DNA of 5,381 bases from Candidatus Troglogloeales bacterium (GCA_005239595.1 SBBT01000100.1:1-5381); one strand, 5' to 3'. Numbered from the stretch's first letter, positions 1 through 4,062 are shown. Notes: generated by a model not told the origin, from the letters alone. Numbers and translations are program-made.

Positions 1-13
1 ATAATTATTAATT

Positions 14-42
14 ATAATAAATTGGGAAAATAAAAATGTCAA
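14..42 (-). promoter_or_regulatory. strong sigma70-like promoter reading out of the left edge
   Basis: On the minus strand a perfect -35 box TTGACA (37-42) is followed, after exactly 17 bases, by TATTAT (14-19), five of six matches to the -10 consensus, in very AT-rich DNA. Transcription would start near position 7 and leave the window to the left. No gene inside the window is served by it, so its target lies beyond position 1. On a plasmid backbone a rep or mobilisation gene is a reasonable guess, but that is inference. Confidence 0.55.
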
Positions 43-53
43 GCAAGTACACC

Positions 54-72
54 GCCGCCTGTGGTCGGCGGC
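54..72. other. GC-rich hairpin
   Basis: GCCGCC (54-59) and GGCGGC (67-72) form a perfect 6-bp stem with a 7-base loop. It lies downstream of the leftward toxin-antitoxin operon and could weakly terminate it. No U-rich run follows directly on either strand (on the minus strand the nearest T-rich run is about 15 bases away and is part of the outward promoter), so a rho-independent terminator is not supported. Confidence 0.35.
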
Positions 73-77
73 TGGTT

Positions 78-131
78 CTTAAGGTTACAAGGTACGAACG
101 GGGGGGGTGGGACTCAGCGGCTTAAGGTTAC
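78..131. repeat. 11-bp direct repeats flanking a reversed fragment of the tnpB-side repeat
   Basis: CTTAAGGTTAC occurs twice, at 78-88 and 121-131. Between the copies, the minus strand of 88-109 reads ACCCCCCCCGTTCGTACCTT, which matches the end of block A found after tnpB (ACCCCCCCCGTTCGCACCTT, ending at 4061) except for one base. This looks like a decayed end of a related element in opposite orientation. The second 11-bp copy overlaps the stop codon of the BrnA-like remnant. Whether the 11-bp repeats are a target duplication or a small tandem rearrangement cannot be told from here. Confidence 0.5.
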
Positions 132-319
132 GTATTTGGCAAAACTGAAACCGCTTTTTCCGCGGCCCATGTTTTAAGTACGGAAAGCCGTGCGATACCA
201 AGACGCTCCGCTTCTCGATCCATCGCGTCAACAACCCAGGCAGGAAATTCGCCATTAACCCGTTTTAACTTAAGACCAGGGTGACGCGCTTTTGTATTGA
301 TAATGATTTCAGTATTCTG
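128..319 (-). pseudogene. BrnA/CopG-family antitoxin remnant lacking a start codon
   Basis: The minus strand between the higA stop (320-322) and a TAA at 128-130 stays open for 63 codons and reads like the C-terminal part of a BrnA/CopG-type ribbon-helix-helix antitoxin. It contains RHPGLKLKRVNGEFPAWVVD, then AMDREAERLGIARLSVLKTW and AAEKA. The RVN-x-x-FPAW strand followed by the DREAERLG helix is the hallmark I recognise from BrnA-like antitoxins (family knowledge). No ATG, GTG or TTG precedes the conserved part. The first in-frame ATG (221-223) falls inside the helix and would leave only about 31 residues. The frame follows higA with just its TGA between them, so translation would need readthrough, reinitiation or an ATT/ATC start. 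I call it a 5'-truncated antitoxin whose N-terminus was replaced when the higBA segment joined it. No BrnT toxin gene is visible nearby. Confidence 0.6.
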
Positions 320-616
320 TCAACGAAATGCCAATTCAAGTTTTTTCCCTAAAGCGTGGGCAATCCGCTCCAATGTGTCCACGGTAGGATTTCTCTGTTC
401 GCCTTTTTCCAAGCGAGAGATAACCTGTTGCTTGGTTCCGACAAGTTTCGCAAGTTGAGCTTGGGTCATGCCACGCTCTTCCCTTATTTTAGCAATCTGG
501 ATAGCAAGACGAACAGGGGTATCCTGACCCTCAAACTCCTGCCGGAAAGCAGGATCCCGCATATCCTCTTTTAAACGATTTCGAAACAGTCGACGACGAG
601 TAATGTCTTTTTTCAT
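320..616 (-). CDS. HigA-like XRE-family antitoxin (left pair)
   Basis: This 98-residue protein has a basic N-terminal helix (residues 1-20) and an XRE/Cro helix-turn-helix at about 38-92, with TQAQLAKLVGTKQQVISRLE as the HTH core (51-70) and the usual NPTVDTLERIAHALGKKL ending. In this family the antitoxin neutralises the partner RelE-like toxin and binds the operon promoter. It is the second gene of a toxin-first operon and overlaps the toxin by 4 bases (ATGA). Its ATG sits behind a very strong ribosome site, AGGAGGAGG at 619-627, five bases from the last AGGAGG to the ATG. The toxin has only a weak site and a TTG start, an asymmetry that favours excess antitoxin. A perfect palindrome at 1003-1026 is the likely operator. 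After its TGA the same frame runs on into the BrnA-like remnant. Confidence 0.9.
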   Translation of the reverse strand: MKKDITRRRLFRNRLKEDMRDPAFRQEFEGQDTPVRLAIQIAKIREERGMTQAQLAKLVGTKQQVISRLEKGEQRNPTVDTLERIAHALGKKLELAFR

Positions 617-972
617 GGCCTCCTCCTCTTCGTGTACCTGTCAAGCCAATGGGTCATAAATCGCTTGGCACGCTCGATCTCTCCCACTGGAACCGGGCCG
701 GTCTTCTTGATCATACCGTGCGTCATGATAATGACCTTGCCGTAGAAAAAATAAAAAATCCGATACTGCAAGTTTCCGAATGGAACTCGAAGCTCACGAA
801 TAGGCCCATCCAAAACATCGGCATAAGGCCTAGGAAGCCCTGGTCCCTGCTCCTCCAAGACTTGGACAAACTTTTGCACTTTAGCTTTGTGCTTCATAGG
901 CATCTGGTCAAGAAAATCATCCAATGGACAACCCCCGTTCGCGTCAGTATATAGCTCAACCTCATATGGCAA
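613..972 (-). CDS. HigB-like toxin, phage Gp49-like RelE superfamily (left pair)
   Basis: The product of 119 residues matches the Gp49-like HigB toxins (PF05973 type), ribosome-dependent mRNA interferases of the RelE/ParE fold. Visible landmarks are the N-terminal strand PYEVELY, the helix CPLDDFLDQM (15-24), the core IRELRVPFGNLQYRIFYFFY (58-77) and MTHGMIKKTG (83-92), then a C-terminal helix EIERAKRF. I chose the TTG at 970-972 because GGGG (982-985) lies 9 bases upstream and the family homology begins there. A second TTG at 985-987 would add five residues but has no ribosome site. The C-terminal KRRRP is encoded by the same bases that form the antitoxin's ribosome binding site. The gene is first in the operon with its antitoxin and points left. 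Family assignment is firm; activity is inferred. Confidence 0.88.
   Translation of the reverse strand: MPYEVELYTDANGGCPLDDFLDQMPMKHKAKVQKFVQVLEEQGPGLPRPYADVLDGPIRELRVPFGNLQYRIFYFFYGKVIIMTHGMIKKTGPVPVGEIERAKRFMTHWLDRYTKRRRP
619..627 (-). promoter_or_regulatory. ribosome binding site of the left antitoxin inside the toxin C-terminus
   Basis: AGGAGGAGG, three AGG triplets that are also Arg codons of the toxin, ends two bases before the antitoxin ATG. It is a near-ideal Shine-Dalgarno sequence and fixes the antitoxin start. Confidence 0.8.
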
Positions 973-991
973 TGAAGGATTCCCCAAAGCT

Positions 992-1026
992 CAACATATA
1001 AAATATACAACATTAATGTTGTATAT
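992..1026. promoter_or_regulatory. perfect 24-bp palindrome plus extra half site, probable operator of the left toxin-antitoxin operon
   Basis: Positions 1003-1026 form a perfect 24-bp palindrome centred on CATTAATG, with inner arms ACAACAT/ATGTTGT and outer arms ATAT. A further half site, CAACAT (992-997), repeats the arm at 1008-1013 sixteen bases away. The site is 31-54 bases upstream of the toxin TTG at 972, and minus-strand -10-like AT hexamers lie within or next to it. XRE antitoxins usually bind such palindromes over their own promoter (family knowledge). That this one is bound by the left antitoxin is inference. No convincing -35 box is visible. Confidence 0.65.
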
Positions 1027-1263
1027 AGAAGCTATTTTTTACAAGAAATCTCAACTCAAAAGTAAAAAAACCACAAATAAAGATGCCTCACCCTCCTGGA
1101 AGAAAACGGTCGTTTGATACATAACTCTCAAAAACGCCTTCCTTATTTTCTTTCTGTTAGTATATCCTATGCAATAATGCTATGAATCAATCTATGTGTA
1201 AGTTTATTACGTTTCTAAGGTTTTTTTCATAGAAACCTTGTGGATACGCCCTCATAATAATGT
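1027..1263. other. intergenic stretch with mutually exclusive hairpins, no gene seen
   Basis: No credible coding frame is seen on either strand. The sequence is AT-rich. The only structure is at 1211-1239, where GTTTCTA (1211-1217) can pair with TAGAAAC (1230-1236), or AAGGTTT (1217-1223) can pair with AAACCTT (1233-1239). The two stems share bases and exclude each other. Their role, if any, is unknown. Confidence 0.4.
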
Positions 1264-1304
1264 TTGACACTTAGCTCTTATTGTTATACCATACTATGTG
1301 ATAA
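1264..1304 (+). promoter_or_regulatory. promoter and overlapping operator of the right higBA pair
   Basis: A consensus -35 TTGACA (1264-1269) is followed after 17 bases by TACCAT (1287-1292), four of six matches to a -10 box. An imperfect palindrome, 1284-1304, has 8 of 10 arm positions paired (TTAT-x-x-CATA, centre C1294, TATG-x-x-ATAA). It covers the -10 region and the toxin GTG. This is the expected position for autorepression by HigA. With this spacing the transcript would begin about at the GTG, so the toxin mRNA may be leaderless. Confidence 0.5.
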
Positions 1305-1579
1305 AAACCTTCAGAGACAAGGAAACGCAGGCCGTCTTTCTTAGGAAGCAATCCCGCAAGCTACCTTATGACATACAGCAGGTCGCCTATCGCAAGCTTC
1401 GGTATTTAAATAACGCCTACGATCTTAGAGATTTACTTATTCCGCCAAATAACAGGCTGGAGAAGCTCAAAGGTAACCGCAGGGGGCAGCACAGTATTCG
1501 GATCAACGATCAATGGCGAATCTGCTTTCTGTGGAAGGATAATAATGCCTATCAAGTTGAGATCGTAGACTATCATTAA
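1298..1579 (+). CDS. higB: HigB toxin (right pair), RelE-type mRNA interferase
   Basis: This 93-residue protein has the size and signature of classical plasmid HigB toxins (PF05015 type), which cut mRNA on the translating ribosome. The most diagnostic stretch is IPPNNRLEKLKGNRRGQHSI followed by RINDQWRICFLW (about residues 48-79), and it ends in VEIVDYH, the usual C-terminus of the family. The start is GTG at 1298. No ribosome binding site precedes it and no other start fits the frame, because the ATG two bases upstream is closed at once by TGA. It is the first gene of an operon with HigA, 12 bases apart. The sequence is full length with no lesion, so the toxin is probably active. Confidence 0.93.
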   Translation: MIKTFRDKETQAVFLRKQSRKLPYDIQQVAYRKLRYLNNAYDLRDLLIPPNNRLEKLKGNRRGQHSIRINDQWRICFLWKDNNAYQVEIVDYH

Positions 1580-1591
1580 GAGAGGTATTTG

Positions 1592-1906
1592 ATGGAAAAG
1601 AATAAGAAGTTAAACCCTGTACATCCTGGGGAGGTCCTAAACGAGGAGTTTCTCAAGCCAATGGGGCTCAGCCAGAGTCGTGTTGCACTTGCAATTGGAG
1701 TGCATCCCCGCCGTATCAACGAAATCGTATTGGGGAAACGCGGAATCTCGGCTGATACCGCACTGCGATTGGCCAAGTTCTTCGGAACATCAGCAACATT
1801 GTGGCTTGGCCTGCAAAAGGATTATGAGTTAGATGTTGCAATGGACGAAGTGGGCCCACAAATTGAGCTGGAGGTTCGTACCCTTGCTTCCGCTTCTAAA
1901 AATTAG
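1592..1906 (+). CDS. higA: HigA antitoxin (right pair), XRE-family regulator
   Basis: This is a 104-residue HigA. It opens with the family's typical LNPVHPGEVLNEEFLKPMGL (7-26) and continues with a helix-turn-helix SQSRVALAIGVHPRRINEIV (28-47), then GKRGISADTALRLAKFFGTS and the WLGLQKDYEL helix. HigA binds and inactivates HigB and represses the operon from the palindrome at the toxin start (family knowledge). I place the start at ATG 1592 because AGAGG (1581-1585) lies six bases upstream. An immediately preceding TTG (1589) would add one residue. It is unrelated in sequence type to the left antitoxin, so the two pairs should not cross-neutralise. Confidence 0.94.
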   Translation: MEKNKKLNPVHPGEVLNEEFLKPMGLSQSRVALAIGVHPRRINEIVLGKRGISADTALRLAKFFGTSATLWLGLQKDYELDVAMDEVGPQIELEVRTLASASKN

Positions 1907-1924
1907 AACCCCATCGTCAAAACT

Positions 1925-2485
1925 ATGCTGGTAGGATACGCCCGGGTTTCCACATTAGATCAAAGCCTGAACCTCCAGTTTGATGCGCTGAAGGAAGTGG
2001 GCTGCGAGAAGGTCTTCACGGAAAAAGTCAGTGGTGCTAAAGCGGATCGGCCCGAACTGAACAAAGCCTTGGAGTTCATTCGATCGGGGGATACGCTGGT
2101 GGTCTGGAAGCTTGACCGATTGGGTCGCTCCATTAGACAACTGATTGATACGGTCAACATTCTTAATGAACGGGGCATCGGCCTTCGCTCTTTGAAAGAG
2201 AGTATCGATACCACAACGAGCAGCGGAAAGCTCATCTTTCACATCTTTTGTGCCTTAGCTGAGTTCGAACGGGACGTGATTAGAGAAAGAACCCACGCGG
2301 GTCTTGCCGCGGCCCGGGCGCGTGGGCGCAAAGGCGGGCGCAAGAAAGCAATCACGCCTGATAAATTCAAGATGGCCTTTGATCTATATCAAAAGAAGGA
2401 ACTAAGCGTCGATAAAATCTGTGAGAATTTAGGGATCAATCGAAGAACCTTCTATAACTACCTTGCGGAACATCAGAAGAAATAA
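1925..2485 (+). CDS. serine recombinase, resolvase/invertase family
   Basis: A 186-residue small serine recombinase in the classical order. The N-terminal catalytic domain has GYARVSTLDQSLNLQ, with nucleophile Ser9 and Arg7, and the conserved WKLDRLGRS (61-69), whose Arg65 and Arg68 are active-site residues. The dimer helix contains CALAEFERDVIRERTHAGLA (109-128). A short C-terminal helix-turn-helix occupies about 145-182 (ICENLGINRRTFYNYL). The family resolves co-integrates and plasmid multimers or inverts segments by cutting paired sites through a Ser-DNA link. The N-terminal catalytic layout is not that of IS607 TnpA, which places its DNA-binding domain first, so I do not treat it as the transposase of the downstream tnpB. 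It starts 18 bases after higA with no clear ribosome site, suggesting translation from the higBA transcript. No res site could be identified. Confidence 0.93.
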   Translation: MLVGYARVSTLDQSLNLQFDALKEVGCEKVFTEKVSGAKADRPELNKALEFIRSGDTLVVWKLDRLGRSIRQLIDTVNILNERGIGLRSLKESIDTTTSSGKLIFHIFCALAEFERDVIRERTHAGLAAARARGRKGGRKKAITPDKFKMAFDLYQKKELSVDKICENLGINRRTFYNYLAEHQKK

Positions 2486-2523
2486 AAATTCCTTCTTGCA
2501 GAGCACAGACGAAGATAAACCTT

Positions 2524-2553
2524 TGAGAAAGATACTAATGAGAAAGATACTAA
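2524..2553 (+). repeat. 15-bp perfect tandem duplication at the lipoprotein start
   Basis: TGAGAAAGATACTAA occurs at 2524-2538 and again at 2539-2553. The unit is five codons, so the N-terminus is doubled in frame: a TTG at 2523 would give (M)RKIL-MRKIL, while the ATG at 2538 starts at the second copy. The first copy also supplies the purine run GAGAAAG upstream of the ATG. Confidence 0.8.
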
Positions 2554-2705
2554 CAATTTTTAGCCTCCTGGTAATTACTGCCTGCGGGTCATCCCCCGGC
2601 CCTGGCAAAACCGAGGAGTCTGGCGCGGCGCCTCCGCCCACCACAACCCCTACAACAACAACGACAACCCAGCCGCATGGCGAAGTGCGGCGGGCCCAGG
2701 AGTGA
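2538..2705 (+). CDS. small lipoprotein, C-terminus replaced by a repeat
   Basis: From ATG 2538 the frame gives 55 residues. It begins with a short signal peptide, MRK then ILTIFSLLVIT, and a lipobox ITAC with Cys16 followed by GSS, so the mature part should be a lipid-anchored peptide in the cell envelope. Residues 17-34 are rich in Gly, Ser and Pro, and 35-44 are almost all Thr, a low-complexity linker. The last residues (from Gln45) and the TGA lie inside GC repeat B (2672-2721), which is also present after tnpB. The original protein was therefore probably longer and was cut short by arrival of the element. Small lipoproteins on plasmids include lysis and entry-exclusion proteins, but nothing here identifies the function. 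A longer reading from ATG 2463 would overlap the recombinase and bury the signal peptide. Confidence 0.55.
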   Translation: MRKILTIFSLLVITACGSSPGPGKTEESGAAPPPTTTPTTTTTTQPHGEVRRAQE

Positions 2706-2721
2706 GAGGCATGGCCGGATC
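2672..2721 (+). repeat. GC-rich repeat block B, copy 1 (upstream of tnpB)
   Basis: These 50 bases match 3956-4004 with five substitutions and one single-base gap. Both copies begin with a GCCGC/GCGGC stem closing a 10-base loop, followed by the shared GGGCCC and GAGTGAGAGGC. Copy 1 supplies the end of the lipoprotein gene. With copy 2 it brackets tnpB in direct orientation. Confidence 0.75.
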
Positions 2722-2739
2722 ACTGCGGCGGAGCTTGGA

Positions 2740-2772
2740 GGCCTAGCGTCCAGGCCGGAAGAGAACGGGGGG
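2740..2772 (+). other. hairpin and G-run in the tnpB leader
   Basis: GGCCT (2740-2744) pairs with AGGCC (2752-2756) around a 7-base loop. It is followed by AGAACGGGGGG (2762-2772), which resembles the centre of repeat block A (AGAACAGGGGGG at 4029-4040). The G-run ends 9 bases before the tnpB ATG and may serve as its ribosome site. This may be a decayed A block, making the upstream side B-A' like the downstream side. Confidence 0.35.
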
Positions 2773-2781
2773 CTTAAATAG

Positions 2782-3897
2782 ATGCTTTTAAGTAGAGCAT
2801 TTAATCTTAAGATTTATGGGAATAAGACAAAGGCTGACACGGCCAGATATACGTCTGAGAAGCATCTTATGTACGTTCGGCACTGGGTGAACCAGCTTTA
2901 TTTCCGGCATGACGGCAAGGCGTTTAGCACAGACGGCATGGGGATGTTAGCGAATCAGGCGCAACATCTGGCGCGTGCCATTGTTGGTGCGGAGCGGGCA
3001 TCGACGAAGGCCACGGGCAACAAGTCGAACGTGCCGCAGATCAGGCAGATCGGCTGTCCCGCGAGGGTGGAGGTTTCAGGAACAAAGCATTTTGATTACT
3101 GGTTGTCGGTGGAAAATGAGTTTACGCGGCGGGGACGGATTTTTCTTCCTTGTAAGTCGCACGTTCGGCTGAATCGGTTCTTGAAGGAGGGTTGGATCCT
3201 GAACGAGGCCAGCGCCGAATTATTCTATGGGCGTGACGGCCTGGCTTATGCCAGGGTGTTTGTGCAGAAGGAGGTGGCAAAGGCACTTCCGGTACCGGAA
3301 GTGTTGGGGTGTGATGTGGGTTATCGGAACGGGGTAGCTCGATCGGACGGTTACATTGGGAAGAATATCGGCAAGGTAATTAAGACGCAAAAGAAGAAAG
3401 ACCAGGAGAGAAGGCGACAGGCCAGTCTTGCTAGAAAGCCGTTTGTGGCGCGGTTAAAGCAGGATCAGATTTGGTTTACAGGCGGAGGACTTCCCGCTAA
3501 AAAAGTAAAGACGGTAGTTAAGCAGTATCTTGACATAGAGGCGCGGCGAGCGGTTGGACGTTCCAAGCGTGCCGGTCAAAGCCTTTGTGTTGAGAGCCCG
3601 AAAGTTATCGCCAATTTAAGAAGCGGATCGCTTCAAGGGTGGGCGAGAAACTACTTTTCGGCACGGTGCCGTGTCATTGGGGCAGAGGAAGGGGTGTTTG
3701 TGTGGGAGGTTAATCCCGCATACACGTCTATCACCTGTAACAGATGCGGGAAAACCGACGCGAAAAGTCGTAGTGGTGCGAGCTTCGTTTGCGTTGCGTG
3801 TGGACACGTGGCACACGCAGACGTTAACGCAGGGAAAAACATCGCTGTAAAGGGCAGGCGCAGCTTAAGCGCTCTCCTGAAAAGGAGAGTTGCATGA
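2782..3897 (+). CDS. tnpB: TnpB-family RNA-guided RuvC nuclease (IS200/IS605/IS607-type accessory protein)
   Basis: A 371-residue TnpB, ancestor-type relative of Cas12. The N-terminal part (about 1-170) is the variable region expected to bind guide RNA and the target-adjacent motif. All three RuvC acids are visible: Asp178 in GCDVGYRNGVARSDGYIG, Glu271 in CVESPKVIANLRSG and Asp347 in HADVNAGKNI. A four-cysteine zinc ribbon, CNRC (319-322) and CVAC (337-340), lies between the last two. Known TnpB proteins cut DNA guided by an omega RNA made from the 3' end of their own element and help the element persist (established for the family). Nothing is missing, so the enzyme is probably active. The start is ATG 2782 with a G-run 9 bases upstream. 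There is no Y1 transposase beside it, so the element cannot move by itself as seen here. Flanking repeats A and B mark the element ends. Confidence 0.93.
   Translation: MLLSRAFNLKIYGNKTKADTARYTSEKHLMYVRHWVNQLYFRHDGKAFSTDGMGMLANQAQHLARAIVGAERASTKATGNKSNVPQIRQIGCPARVEVSGTKHFDYWLSVENEFTRRGRIFLPCKSHVRLNRFLKEGWILNEASAELFYGRDGLAYARVFVQKEVAKALPVPEVLGCDVGYRNGVARSDGYIGKNIGKVIKTQKKKDQERRRQASLARKPFVARLKQDQIWFTGGGLPAKKVKTVVKQYLDIEARRAVGRSKRAGQSLCVESPKVIANLRSGSLQGWARNYFSARCRVIGAEEGVFVWEVNPAYTSITCNRCGKTDAKSRSGASFVCVACGHVAHADVNAGKNIAVKGRRSLSALLKRRVA
3869..3893 (+). other. GAAA-tetraloop hairpin at the end of tnpB
   Basis: CTCTCCT (3872-3878) and AGGAGAG (3883-3889) form a perfect 7-bp stem capped by a GAAA tetraloop, extended by a G-U pair and, after a bulge, GC/GC. 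It overlaps the last codons of tnpB. A stable stem inside the 3' end of the gene fits the start of an omega RNA scaffold. Confidence 0.55.
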
Positions 3898-3947
3898 GCG
3901 ATAAGGTCGCCTTCAGAACCGGAGGGTTACCCCCCGTTCGCACCTTA
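3892..3947 (+). repeat. repeat block A, copy 1 (hairpin, includes the tnpB stop)
   Basis: It opens with GCATGAG, which contains the tnpB stop TGA, and continues as AAGGTCGCCTTCAGAAC to GTTCGCACCTTA. It recurs at 4005-4062, about 113 bases on, with few substitutions. It folds as AAGGT/ACCTT outside and GAAC/GTTC plus GGaGGG/CCCcCC inside. Confidence 0.75.
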
Positions 3948-3955
3948 CCAGCTAA

Positions 3956-4004
3956 GCCGCAAGGCGAAGCGCGGCGGGCCCGGGAGTGAGAGGCTTGGCG
4001 GGTC
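3956..4004 (+). repeat. GC-rich repeat block B, copy 2 (downstream of tnpB)
   Basis: Direct repeat of 2672-2721 (44 of 50 aligned positions identical), lying between the two A blocks. The GCCGC/GCGGC stem is kept, while the loop differs at two positions. Confidence 0.75.
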
Positions 4005-4062
4005 GCATGAGAGGTAAAGGTCGCCTTTAGAACAGGGGGGTACCCCCCCCGTTCGCACCTTA
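4005..4062 (+). repeat. repeat block A, copy 2
   Basis: It again begins GCATGAG and ends GTTCGCACCTTA. The inner stem here is an uninterrupted GGGGGG facing eight C residues with a TA loop, whereas copy 1 has a mismatch (A facing C). The stem is preserved while the sequence changes, which favours a role as RNA or single-stranded DNA structure. The tract from 4063 to about 4140 beyond it shows no gene. Confidence 0.75.

Larger units (their letters stand above)
3869..4062 (+). ncRNA. candidate TnpB guide (omega) RNA region
   Basis: Omega RNAs of TnpB elements overlap the 3' end of tnpB and run through the right end into flanking DNA that acts as guide (family knowledge). Here the strand downstream of the catalytic core is packed with stems: the tetraloop hairpin, block A (AAGGT/ACCTT outer stem, GAAC/GTTC and G-run/C-run inner stem), block B (GCCGC/GCGGC stem) and a second block A. 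The 5' end, processing points and the scaffold/guide border cannot be set from sequence. If the scaffold ends with block A, the guide would begin at about 3948 or 4063. Confidence 0.35.

Noticed and set aside
320..322. UGA read as an amino acid (alternative genetic code) joining higA to the following frame
   Set aside because: UGA is the natural stop in the ATGA overlap of the left pair, in tnpB at the family's expected end and in higA at a normal C-terminus, so the standard code fits. The downstream frame is better seen as a truncated gene.
356..954. Plus-strand open frames at 356-574 and 649-954
   Set aside because: They lie antisense within the left antitoxin and toxin genes, have no recognisable domain and no ribosome site, and are explained as shadows of well-supported genes.
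1239..1247. TGTGGATAC, eight of nine matches to a DnaA box
   Set aside because: It is isolated, imperfect and far from the iterons. One such match is expected by chance, whereas the box at 5269-5277 is exact and in origin context.
1955..2242. Two overlapping minus-strand frames inside the recombinase gene
   Set aside because: They are antisense to a strongly conserved serine recombinase and have no family features.
2463..2537. Longer start (ATG 2463) for the lipoprotein
   Set aside because: It would overlap the recombinase end and put 25 polar residues before the signal peptide, destroying the N-terminal lipoprotein signal. ATG 2538 or TTG 2523 fits better.
3892..4062. CRISPR array
   Set aside because: There are only two A blocks, they are long and imperfect, one overlaps the tnpB stop, and the segment between them is itself a repeat found upstream of tnpB. 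This is better explained by element ends and guide RNA structure.
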